Shown one piece after another: positions 1 through 9,957 of a DNA stretch of 64,000 nt. The stretch's first letter is position 1; the number at the start of each line of letters is the position of its first letter. The translations under genes and the position numbers were made by a program. The notes beneath the pieces are model-generated. The model was not told where the DNA came from and ran no database searches. It saw only the letters and a program-made list of their open reading frames with translations. Source of the stretch: Narthecium ossifragum (taxonomy: Eukaryota > Streptophyta > Magnoliopsida > Dioscoreales > Nartheciaceae); NCBI GenBank assembly GCA_963920575.1, contig OY986968.1, positions 23,008,129 through 23,072,128 of the forward strand. Reading direction: 5' to 3'.

Positions 1-1693
1 GCGCATGGCACTTAATGCAAAGAACAAGCTGGGCTTTGTTCTCGGAACCTTGGACAAACCCGAGCAAGACGATGCGGCTGCACAGTTGTGGGATAGGTGT
101 AGTGACATGGTTTTGTCATGGCTTCTTGCCTCTATTGAATCTTCCTTGTCCAACAGCTTGATCTATTGCAATACACCACATGATCTATGGATGGAATTGG
201 AGAATCGCTTTCAGCAAAGCAATAATCCAAGGATTTTTAGATTGAAACGAGACATTTCTACATTGCGGCAAGAGAATCTATCTATCACTCAATTTTATAA
301 TATGATGAAGCAATTATGGGAGGAGCTCTCATCATTGCAAACCACCAAAACATGTTCTTGCGGTGCTTTAAAGGAGCTCACTGACCTTCAGTCTTCAGAA
401 AGAATTTTTCAGTTTTTAATGGGATTGGATGACCGGTTCCAGCATACTCGCAGCCAGATTCTCGCCATGGATCCTCTCCCCTCCTTAAGCAAATGTTTTG
501 CTATTCTTCATCAAGAAGAGACACAACGCCTCCTGAATTTACCCAATCCTCATACCATTGATAGTGCCGCACTGATTGTTCGACGTAATCTCACCCCACG
601 GCCTACCACTCGCACAGCTCCTTTGCTATCGACTCCTACTATGCCTCCCTTGGGTACTATTATATGTGAAGAGTGTGGGAAGTCTGGCCACAATCGTGAT
701 CGTTGTTTTGTACTTCACGGGTATCCTGACTGGTGGCAAGGGAAGAAGAAGAACCCTCGTGCAGGTAAAGGTTCGGCAACCTTGGCGAATGTTGTCTCAG
801 TATCCTCAAGTTCTCCTTCAACAAATAGTGCAGTTCCTGGACTCTCACCCGAGCAGTATACTCAGCTCATGGAATTATTAAAACCTCCATCCCAAAACTT
901 TGCTGGTAACTCTTTATCTTCTTCTCACATGTCTTCTAAATCCTCTACATCATGGATTATAGATAGTGGTGCTTCGCACCACATGACCCACCTTCCTGTT
1001 AAACCCACCTCACATGCACCTCATTTTCCCTCCTCTGTTCACATGCCCAATGGTGAATGTGTTCTTGTGCATCATGTTGGTGATACAAATATCTCTCCTT
1101 CTATTCACTTGCATGATGTTCTCTCGGTGCCTCAATTTTGTTTTAATCTCCTCTCTGTTAGTAAACTGACCAAAAGCTTAAATTGTGTTGTACTCTTTTT
1201 CCCTTCCTTTTGCGTATTTCAGGACCTCAAAACGAAGACACTGATTGGAGTGGGTGAAGAGCGCGATGGACTCTATTATTTCAAGCCAGTTGCTGCCTCC
1301 ACCTTAAATATAACCTCGGGTATCTCGTTTAGTACGTGACACCAACGGCTTGGTCATCCATCTATTTCTAGTATTCCCAAGTTTCTTTCTGTTCCAAAGA
1401 ATATGACCCATTGTGATGTTTGTGTTAAGGGCAAACAGACTCGTATTCCTTTTCCTTTAGTCTCTAATAAAAGTACTTTTCCCTTTGATCGCATTTTTAT
1501 CGATATATGGGGTGGTTATTCCACAACAAATATATGTGGTGCTCATTATTTTTTGACGATCGTTGATGATTATTCTCGCGCTACATGGATTTATTTGATG
1601 CGTTTTAAATCAGATGCCCTCTCTTGTTTGCGCAAATTTTTTGCTATGATACGAACTCAATTTGATACCACTATTCGTCATGTTCGCTCTGAT
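1..1693 (+). pseudogene. Ty1/copia gag-protease-integrase fragment with an internal stop
   Basis: This is the front half of a Ty1/copia polyprotein, which would package and integrate the element. The reading frame is open from position 5. It contains a copia gag region (to about residue 190), a CCHC zinc knuckle (CEECGKSGHNRDRC, near residue 220) and the aspartic protease motif WIIDSGASHHMT (near residue 317). A TGA at 1337-1339 ends the frame where the GAG-pre-integrase motif (HQRLGHPS) begins. The same frame resumes with the HCDVC zinc-finger part and the integrase core (FDRIFIDIWGG, VDDYSRATW) and is cut off after RHVRSD near 1693. No reverse transcriptase or RNase H follows, and the 5' end lies outside the window. 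I am sure of the family; the copy is clearly dead. Confidence 0.9.
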
Positions 1694-1697
1694 ACCA

Positions 1698-1890
1698 TGT
1701 CAAGAATGAGGAGAATAATGATATCTCATTACTTTGGGCAACAGATACATGGGTTATATACACGTTACAATACTTTACCAGTAAGAAATCTCCTAAATAT
1801 GGAAGACTAGATCTATGGTAATCTGTTAAATATAGAAGACCACAACTAAGGTAATCTACATATACAAGGAAGTAAAAATAAATCATAACA
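1698..1890 (-). repeat. Short copia LTR, inverted, next to an inverted primer-binding site
   Basis: Positions 1686-1697 read GCTCTGATACCA, the exact reverse complement of the initiator-tRNA-Met primer-binding site used by many copia elements. Immediately after it begins TGTCAAG, the complement of an LTR 3' end (...CTTGACA). A plausible LTR start (TGTTATG on the minus strand) is at 1890, giving about 193 bp. The minus strand carries a TATATAA box inside it. The outer LTR boundary is inferred; the primer-binding site junction is seen directly. Confidence 0.6.
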
Positions 1891-3211
1891 GGAATCCACC
1901 AAGGAATCAAGCGGGACCAGGCGTGAAACTTTGGGAGGAGGGGGTAAGGTTAGTAGGAGATCTAAAGGTGTGCTGATTACCTCTATGGAATAGTACAACA
2001 AATACACACATTTCATAGTTACGTAAATGAGTGAGTAATTTATCTTATAAGAGAAGGTTTTATGAGTCATCATCCGACTCATATTTTCTCACATGTGATA
2101 ACTAAGTCATAGAAAAAGGATGAAAAAAAAAACACGTGACAGCTGAGTCATAGAGAGAGGAAAAGAGAAAAGATAATAGACCACCTAGTAATGTATATGA
2201 GTGAGGCACTCATCGGTCCGGGCCAGGTCGAGAATGTTTGGAATTGGGCATGGCCAAGGTCTGCAACACTAACCATCACCGATCCGTCGTAGTCCTGGTT
2301 TCGATATGCGTAATTGAGTCCGGTTCGAAATGCATGTAATCATTTGGACAAGAACCATCATCCCATCTAATGGGACAAAGTACACATAATGATGCTATTT
2401 AGAACCTGTGCTCGGGGGCTTGGGCACGGGCTTGGTTTCTGTGCCGGCTATGGCCCTGAATTTTGGCGCAGCTGGGCGGCGTGCTGGATTCAGATCGATG
2501 GACTTTTTGCTCATAAGCCATGTTCTCTTTTTCAGCACCGTTTGGGGCCACTGATGGTGGATTAGATTCTCAAACATACGGGGCTCCAGTGAATCAAGCC
2601 TTACCACTGAAGCGTGGTAATTGAACCATTAGATGGTCTACTATATCTTAGGGATCCTTCCGATGGTGATGTCATGCTGCTGGGACGTTCAATGCTATTT
2701 TTTACAAATATTTATTGTCTTATAGAATTAGTTTCTTTTTTTAAAAGTCTTTCTTTTAAGTCATGTTTGGTTTGAAATCATAATTATGGAGATTGAGCCT
2801 CACTCAACCTTAATTGGAGCCGGAACCTAATAACGATTGGAGTCGTTTGACTTGATTTGATTTCGAGCCAGCTCTTACAACTCCGGCACCGCCTTCACGG
2901 CGGGAAACTTGTACAGTTTGTATACTTGTACGTACGTGCCATTCCACATTCCTTACACATCACGATATCCGCCTGTACTCCCGCCGCCGGCATCATGGGG
3001 CAATTTCCAATTAACCATTTTTACTCAAGCCATTTCGAAAACTCATCATCTATTTGGGGAATGCTCATCGATCGGAATCATCTTGGAGCAGTCGCCGGTT
3101 CGATCCGTATCGGTATGCTGGAGAAATCAATGTTCACGGCGAAGATGGTGAGGGTGTTATTGAACAGCTTGGCGAGGTCTTTTAGCTACAACAGTACCAT
3201 CTGGCTCCTAA
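1891..3211. other. Intergenic, no gene recognised
   Basis: I see no convincing coding region, RNA gene or intact repeat. Open frames are short and have no recognisable motif. The end of the stretch runs into the (AT)n tract that borders the Pack-MULE. Confidence 0.6.
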
Positions 3212-3234
3212 CATATATATATATATATATATAT
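3212..3234. repeat. (AT)n microsatellite at the left edge of the Pack-MULE
   Basis: An uninterrupted AT dinucleotide tract directly abuts the left terminal inverted repeat of the element at 3236-4532. A matching (TA)n tract lies at the right edge, so the element seems to sit inside one original TA-rich target. Confidence 0.9.
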
Positions 3235-3235
3235 G

Positions 3236-4530
3236 TTAATAAAATTTTAGTCCCCTATGGTTTGATAATATGTTAATTTACCCCCTATATATTAAAACGT
3301 GACAAAACGAACTCTTAATTTATCAATGTGATCATTTTACATTCAAATCTCAAACACCGTTAACCGGGCTGATGGCCAACCGGATAAATAGGTCATGTAC
3401 GACGGACATGACCCCGTTTGACCCTTTAATCCCGGTTCAGCCTGTCGCACGTGACCATTTATTCCCGGTTCTGCTGCTCCTCCCGCTCTGCCTCCCTATT
3501 CGTCTTCGCCATATGGGTCGGGGCCTGCCGTCGACCAGACCATCGTCTGGTCCCTAGGCAGCGACGTTGACCAATCTGCCACTCTCGCCATCTCCCGCCG
3601 CGGCATCCTGACCCTCTTGAGCAGCAACTCTTCCGTCCAAAACCTCTGGCCTGATGCTGCCAGCGGCTCGAATGGCACACAGCTTGTCTTGAACGACGAC
3701 GGTAGCCTGGTCTTCGGCGATTGGACTAGCTTCAGCTCGCCGACCAACACCATCCTCCCCAACCAGCTCATTCCGACGAACGGTGAAGATCACCCTCCCG
3801 TTCCTCTCCTTCCTCTGTTGTATTCAATTAGCAATTAATCGATGGTCGATGCGGCGTGCCCGGTGAAGATCACCCTCCCGTCTCTGCCAAAGGGATCCAA
3901 CTCCACCACAAGGAACCTAGCGATCATTATCATCTGTTTCGTGCTCAAGCTCGTCGCCGGGGTCCTATCCTTTTGGGCCCTCCTGAGTAAGTACTCCATC
4001 CATCGCGACATGGTGCGGACCTTCGGCTTGGAGTTCCTCTCCTTCGGAGGGTTTCAGAGTTTCAGCTACGCCGAGCAGAAGGCCGCCACGAACGACTTCT
4101 CCCAGGTTATCGAAAGCGGAGGCTTTGGAGTGATCTATAAGGGAAGGTTGTCGGACCAACGTGTGATCGCCGTGAAGCAGCTCAAGGACGTGGGGCGTCA
4201 GGAGGCGGAGTTCGGTGTGGTGCTCACCATCATCTCACGGATGCACCACCTCAACCTCGTCCGCATGTGGGGGTTCTGCGCTGACAAGGAGCAGAGGATG
4301 CTCGTCTACGAGAGAAGATGATGGATGCTCGCTGGAGAAGATGATGGTTAGACGGGCAAAACCGGTCAAACAGGTTATTTATCCGGTTTGTCATCGGCCC
4401 GGTTAACAGTGTTTGAGATTTGGGTGTAAAACGACCCCATTGATAAATTAATGGTTCGTTTTATCACGTTTTAACTATAGGGAGTAAATTGACATATTTT
4501 CAAACTAGTTAGGAGTAAAATATTATTAAT

Positions 4531-4532
<2 letters not shown>
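3236..4532. mobile_element. Pack-MULE-like element carrying receptor-kinase fragments
   Basis: Positions 3236-3400 and the reverse complement of 4365-4532 align over about 165 bp with scattered mismatches. Shared blocks include TTAATTTATCAATG, AATCTCAAACAC, GTTAACCGGGC and CGGATAAATA. These are long terminal inverted repeats enclosing about 960 bp of host-gene sequence and no transposase, which is the Pack-MULE architecture. Both ends abut (TA)n tracts, so the 9-bp target duplication expected for a MULE cannot be told apart from the microsatellite. The superfamily is inferred from TIR length and gene capture, not from a transposase. Confidence 0.7.
3470..4321 (+). pseudogene. Captured G-type lectin receptor-like kinase fragments (chimeric)
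   Basis: The parent gene would be a plasma-membrane G-type (B-lectin) S-receptor-like Ser/Thr kinase. The first segment, read through to 3838, shows the B-lectin hallmarks VDQTIVWS and SFSSPTNTILPNQ. After a TAA at 3836-3838 the same frame restarts at 3842 with a hydrophobic transmembrane stretch (LAIIIICFVLKLVAGVLSF). A kinase N-lobe follows: glycine loop ESGGFGVIYKG, the lysine motif IAVKQLKD, and the hinge RMLVYE, where it ends. The S-locus glycoprotein and PAN regions and the whole catalytic lobe are missing, so no active kinase can be made. The lectin and transmembrane pieces are joined through a 21-bp direct repeat (about 3781 and 3861). All coding sequence lies between the TIRs of the surrounding element. 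Confidence 0.8.

Positions 4533-4533
<1 letters not shown>

Positions 4534-4571
<38 letters not shown>
4534..4571. repeat. (TA)n microsatellite between the Pack-MULE and a gypsy LTR
   Basis: A pure TA tract borders the right TIR of the Pack-MULE and, at its other side, the first base of an LTR (TGTGAGGAC at 4572). Confidence 0.9.
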
Positions 4572-4575
<4 letters not shown>

Positions 4576-5802
4576 AGGACCTGTCCCTCTATTCCTATAG
4601 CTCGTTGTTGACCACAAGGGCAATTTGGTAAATTATGCCTTGTCGGTTAATTTCTCACCCGCGTGCGCGCACAGCTTCTGATGGATGGTTGTGTTTGACT
4701 AGATCCGTTTGGGAGGTTTTTGACCTGTGGATCGATCCAGCCAGTCTTGGATCGATCCAGCCAGTCTTGGATCGATCGGACTTGGTGTGTTGGATCGATC
4801 GGACACTGTAGCTTGTCGCTGGAGTTGCGAGGACGGCCGTCGTGGCCGTCGCTCTCCACTGTTAGGGGAGAGGAGACTCTCTCCTCTGCTCCCCCTTTTC
4901 CCCGGCCTTCCCGGCCTTTCCTTCCTCTTCTCTTCCTTCTTCCTCCCTTCTTCTTTCTTCTTCTTTCGCGGCTCTGCTTCCTCTGTTCTTCCCGGCAACC
5001 AACTTCTTCTCCACCGTTCTTCCTCCTCCGGCCACCGTTTTGGGTGTTCCAAAGCTCGTTGGATCCGTGGCGGCGTGAGGAAGATCCATGGCGTGGTTGA
5101 GTTGCTTGGTTAATGGCCGTTTAGCGGGGAATCAGTCAAGGATTAGTGTTGCCGGTATGTGTTCTACCTACATGAGTTGTTTAATGGGTTTATCTTAATC
5201 TAGCCGTTTGATCTTGTTGTTCTTTGTGTTGTTGGATTCCTATTGCTTAGTAGAATTTCTGGTATAAGTTTCATAAGCTTTGATTGAGATTTTAGTAGGA
5301 TTTATGCATGTTTAATCTCGGATTTTCCAGTTTCTGCTGTTCTTGAAGAACAGCCGGCTTGCGGCGAGTTTTCGATCGGTAAGTGCATGTTCTTGGGTTA
5401 TGATGAACATAAGAGTTGTAGATCTCTGAGTTATCTCTCAAACCCAACTGATTTCATAATTTTCTGATTTTCCTACGATTGGTTATGAATTTATTACTGG
5501 AGGGTTGCGTTGCAGCAAGTACTTGGTAAGTTAGTTTGATTAGCGGTTTTGATTAGTGTTTTCCCATTAATCTAGCCGTTGGATGATTCTAGATTTTGGA
5601 TATGTTGATCCATGCATATAGATCTACTGGAGACTAGGTTGGATCTCGAATCTGGCGTCGATTGGACGTCAGATCGACGGATCAACTAGCTGCTATGTAG
5701 AGAATGGTTTCTTGTTCTTGGGCTTTCCGAGTTGGATCGATTGGACTTGCAAGTGCGATCGATCGGACTACTTGTAGGATTGATCCATGGGTATGTTGGA
5801 TC
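4572..5802 (+). repeat. 5' part of a Ty3/gypsy LTR (family A), plus orientation
   Basis: It begins with TGTGAGGACCTGTCC and shares its first ~110 bp with the reverse complement of the LTR ending at 8103, including the block AAGGGCAATTTGGTAAATT. It contains clustered GGATCGATC motifs (4730-4805). At 5803 it is interrupted by the end of an oppositely oriented copy. The 3' part of this LTR seems to resume near 8720 and ends at 9370. The pyrimidine-rich stretch at about 4870-5030 yields long shadow open frames that I do not regard as genes. Confidence 0.7.
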
Positions 5803-8103
5803 TGTCGCGCCCCGACCCGCGTAGGCCCAACCGGGCCGGGCGACGCGAACCGGAACTTAACCTACTGCGAAAATTTGGCGAGGTTTCCCTCTAATCGTAG
5901 TGGTTACCCTAATAAGCATAATCATCCTGTAATAAACAACAATTATAAAGCTCAACACACAAAGCTGGAATATAGTACAAATCCTCAAACAGGGAATGTT
6001 ATACAAAATCGCTCCCGTAGGAGACTATCTAACCAAGGTGTACACGGACAGATCACAGCTCCTCAAGCTCCGCCAGACGCCGCCACGTCACCGAACACCT
6101 GCCCGGTAGGGGCAACCGAAGAAGAGCTAGCGCCAGCACCTGCAAAACGCAGGCCGGGTAGGTGTGAGCACTAAGCTCAGCATGGACACTACACTACGAC
6201 ACTCACAAAGGAAGGGAACACAACAGTGTCGTCCCCAAGCAAAGCCTAGGTGTATCACAGGGGTCCCATAACCCCACCGGATACCCCTGAGAGCCCCAGT
6301 CGTGGTCTTCCAGCGAACCGGTCACACACTGGGTCACACTCAGTAAGATAGGAAACGGCACTGCCAACTCACGACAGGATCCTGGGCACTGTCGGCGGGT
6401 AGCACCGCTGGGTAGTCACACCTGCCACCCAAGAGTTCTAGAAGAATTGGGTACCGGCTACACCTCGACTTGGCTCAAGGCCGACACGACCTCTAAACAT
6501 CAAGCACAACAGTATTCATGTCCAACTAACCCTATCATCGAAAAGACTGAATACTACAAATCGAGTCCTGGACCAAGCTACCCGCACGGTCCTAAGAGAT
6601 AGATTCGGGCTACCCGGAAGCCCCGGATCGGCAACGCCCTAACAGATGCAACTAATGCACAACACAATGCATGCTATGAACATGCGCAGAAAAGATACAT
6701 GTAAGCATGCAGCAGGATGTGATGATATAAATACAAGGTCTGGGCGCGGCACCCTGCCGGCCCGGGGTGGTGAACAGATAAATAAGGTCTAAGGACTGCT
6801 GCAGTGGTACCACTACCAACCGCCAGCAGTCCACACAACACCTGCACCGGGAAACAACCCCGCAAACAACAGTTCACAATGTGCAACATGTAATGTGGCC
6901 CTCGGCGAACGCCGGCGTGAGAGGCTAGGGAAAGCAGTAGGGCCACCCGCCCGTTTATTCTAAACATCCCGGGAGTCATCACTCCCCCGGTTCACCACTG
7001 CCCCTATATAGGGCTAACATGCTTAATGTTATGTACAAGGTATAAAACAATAAAGAAAACCAACATACAAAGCCCCTTGGGCAAAACTAGTCAAAACCCT
7101 CTCTTCTACCAAAGGATCGATCATCCCCTAGGGTAGGATCGATCCTCTCAGCAACAGAGAGTAAAGCCTCACTGTCGAGACAAAAGGATCGATCCTTCCT
7201 CTCAGGAGGATCGATCATTTTCGCGACAGAGAGCACCCTTCAGATCGCACCACGAGTGATCGATCCTTCCTCACAGGGGGATCGATCCTCTTCGCGACGA
7301 AGGACAGCCATGCTCCCCAAGAACCAGGATCGATCCTCACCAAGCTCGTGATCGATCCTTCATCGGGCGGAGCATGACCAACCCAGAAGATCGATCCTTC
7401 CTCAAGGGAAGATCGATCATGATGGGTTCCGCGGCGTCCTTCCGGCGAAGAATACCGCCGGAAGAGACAACCAAAAACCACGAAACTCTGGGATCTGATA
7501 GATCAGGATCCCACGAGTCCAAACCCGGTTAAAACACAAGAAACCAACATGCTAATCACAAGATCTAAGCATTAAACCACAGATCAAACCGGAAAAACTC
7601 AAAACCCCGAAGAGAGATGTCGGTAGGATCCCTACCGGAGCAAACGCAGCTTAGATCCAAGCAGCTAGGCCTTGGATCGTCCTCAACGCCTTCGAAAATC
7701 CCAAGATCCGAGCTCAAATCGCCGGGTTTCCAAAAAGATTTGAGGGAAGAAGGTTCGTCTGCTTTATAGGCAAACGAACCGACCTATGAAGGATCGATCC
7801 TTACCCAAGGAAGGATCGATCACCTCATGACGATCTCACTTGACTTTCTGGCACAAGAGGATCGATCTCTTAGCTAGAGAGGATCGATCCTTTGTGTGCT
7901 GAAAGCTAAACTTAGGCGAGAATTCAAGCCTAAGTCCGGATCTTTCGATCCCGGGTCCCACTAACCATCCTAAGCAAACATTACCACAAACAAGGTCAGT
8001 GTGTGTACAAGCGCGAGTGTGGAACTAGCCGACAAGGTGCAATTTACCAAATTGCCCTTGCGGTCCACAGCGAGCCACAGGAGGGGAGGGACGAGTCCTC
8101 ACA
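5803..8103 (-). repeat. Complete gypsy LTR (family A), minus orientation
   Basis: On the minus strand this LTR starts TGTGAGGACTCGTCC at 8103 and ends CGGGGCGCGACA at 5803, about 2.3 kb, with canonical TG...CA ends. A purine-rich tract (AAGGGTAATAGGA) immediately precedes the start, as expected for a polypurine tract, so it is the 3' LTR of the element whose pol end lies at 8104-8715. No primer-binding site follows at 5802. It carries at least nine GATCGATC-type motifs, mostly in pairs, between 7110 and 7890. Confidence 0.8.
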
Positions 8104-8184
8104 TCCTATTACCCTTAAAAGAAATCTCGTCCCGAGATTCGATAAAGGTAGGGCTCGGAACAAAGGAAAGTTACAGTAGCAGAC

Positions 8185-8715
8185 AGGACAAAAGGTACCT
8201 TGAGAAGAAAACAGATGCGGATACTCCTGCCGCATGCGCGTCTCGCGCTCCCAAGTCATCTCCTCGACGCCTCTGTGCCTCCACAGTACCTTGACCAAGG
8301 GAATCGTCTTGCCCCGCAAGACCTGATCCCTCTGGTCAAGTACGCAAACTGGCTGCTCAACAAAAGTCGCGTCTGCCTCAAGCTCAATGTCATCCACTCT
8401 GACGACATGAGACGGGTCTGGATGATACTTCCTCAGCATCGACACGTGGAAAGTCGGGTGCACAGCTGACATGTGCTGAGGAAGATCAAGGCGGTAAGCT
8501 ACCTCGCCGACCCTCTCTAGGATCTCGAACGGTCCGACGAACCTCGGAGCCAACTTGCCCCCGCTGCCAAACCTAACAGACCCTCTGTACGGTGCTGCCC
8601 TCAGGAACACACTGTCGCCAACTGCGAACTCAAGCGGTCGTCGCCTAGGGTTTGACTGTAGTGTTGTTAGTCTGCTGTTTGGGGTAGTGTTAGCTCTGTC
8701 GCTTTGAGTGCTGAG
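8185..8715 (-). pseudogene. Ty3/gypsy pol C-terminus (integrase tail with chromo-like module)
   Basis: The minus strand encodes the last part of a gypsy integrase, which inserts the element. Motifs in order are RRRPLEFAVGD, KLAPRFVGPFEILERVG, YRLDLPQHMSAVHPTFHVS and LRKYHPDP. A chromodomain-like tail (VLWRHRGVEEMTWERE, then EYPHLF) follows. Reading upstream on the minus strand it can be followed to about 8715 and then meets unrelated plus-strand LTR sequence. Gag, protease, reverse transcriptase and the integrase core are absent. The open frame continues past EYPHLF into the LTR. It belongs to the same minus-strand element as the LTR at 5803-8103. Confidence 0.85.
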
Positions 8716-8719
8716 AGTT

Positions 8720-9370
8720 GGTTATCATAACCATGGTTGTTCCGCCAAGTGTGGAGGTCTCGTTTGGAGAAGGGTGTCCTACTGGTATCGTCATGTCCAC
8801 CCTGTGTCAGGAATGTCGGAGAATGTCCACCCTAGGCAGTGGCTGTCGGAAGACGTACTTTGGGCAGGTGCCCTTCGGGTTATTGATGGGATTTATAGGG
8901 TCCTTGACATGCCTCAGTACTTGGCACAGAGTTAGTTCAGTTGCAGTTTTCCCTTCCTTGTTTGTGCCGTAGAGTAGAACCCTACTGAGCTTAGTGCTCA
9001 CTCCTACCCGGGCGGCGTTTGCAGGTGCAGGTACCAGCTCTCTTGTGGTGGGCCCCAGTTGCTCGTCCTGCGGTGGTGCGTCGACGTTAGGGCATGTTTG
9101 AGGGCCAGGATGGTTTCCGCTGTGCTTTTCAGAAGACTACTGATGATATAACTCTTATGAGTTTTATAACATATTTTTGTGCTTGAGGACTGTTTATGTA
9201 AATCTTGATGTAACTCTGTTTTATGTATAGTTTTGTAATAATAGGAGTTGTTAGATTTACTTCTGTCTTCTGACTGCTTGTTGTAACTGTTTCCGCCAGT
9301 TGCTGTTAGTAGATGTAGGAACCCCCCTCGTGTCTCGGTCCGGGTGGGTCTTCCGGACCGGGGCGCGACA
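8720..9370 (+). repeat. 3' part of the interrupted gypsy LTR (family A), plus orientation
   Basis: It ends GGGGCGCGACA at 9370. It shares the block GAGCTTAGTGCTCAC and flanking sequence with the reverse complement of 6100-6175 inside the minus-strand LTR, though the two are diverged. With 4572-5802 it would make up most of one plus-strand LTR broken by the antisense fragment. The left boundary is approximate. Confidence 0.65.
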
Positions 9371-9373
9371 ACT

Positions 9374-9385
9374 TGATATCAGAGC
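9374..9385 (+). promoter_or_regulatory. Gypsy primer-binding site (tRNA-iMet type)
   Basis: TGATATCAGAGC lies three bases after the LTR end and differs at one base from the canonical TGGTATCAGAGC. It confirms that the LTR ending at 9370 was a plus-strand 5' LTR. About 180 bp of internal leader follow before the element fades; no gag is present. Confidence 0.8.
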
Positions 9386-9389
9386 ATAG

Positions 9390-9957
9390 GTTGTACATCC
9401 CAGGGAATAGGATCAGGATTTGGTTGAGATGAGCGTGGGTTGGGATGGTTTTAGGATTAGAACATCCCTGTTTGCTTGATTTTTTCTCTTCCCGCTGAAT
9501 GTGTTTGTTTTTAGATTTGTAGATCCCAGGAAATAGGATCAGGATTGGTTCTTTCTAATTAATAGCTTTACATGCGGGCAGCAGCGTTTTTGAATCACGT
9601 GATCCAAAGAATAAAAATGTCGTCGATGATGGCAGAGAATTAATGGTTTAATAATATAATGGTTTAATACATGTTCAGACACAGCCAATCCAAATTTTTA
9701 GTGCAGTGGATGAAAAAGTCCGACAAAAACTGAGAAGAAAACTAGACCTAAAAAAACACGTTTATCTTTCACTTTAATTATACAGAATCAGCTAAAGCAT
9801 CTTATAAGGCTCAGCTTAGACTCATCTGTATGCATGTACTGATGAATGGAACTTTAATTTGTTTGTGAAACCAGAACAACAGATATATTGGTAAAAAAAA
9901 ACCCTTACATTTACTTAGCCTCTTCACTTTGATGTAACCGGTGCGCCTTAATTAAAC
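9390..9957. other. Gypsy leader remnant, then unassigned AT-rich sequence
   Basis: The first part has a locally repeated block (CAGGGAATAGGATCAGGATT near 9401 and a close copy near 9525), typical of a retroelement leader. The rest has no gene or repeat that I recognise. Confidence 0.5.

Noticed and set aside
3095..3125. GGTTCGATCC as a tRNA T-loop
   Set aside because: No matching acceptor stem, D-arm or anticodon arm can be folded around it.
4699..5113. Several 120-130 codon open frames on both strands
   Set aside because: They fall in a pyrimidine-rich stretch of an LTR and read as low-complexity Arg/Glu/Lys or Ser/Pro/Leu in every frame.
5704..6174. 156-codon plus-strand frame
   Set aside because: It crosses the junction between two LTRs at 5,803 and is antisense to one of them; no domain is visible.
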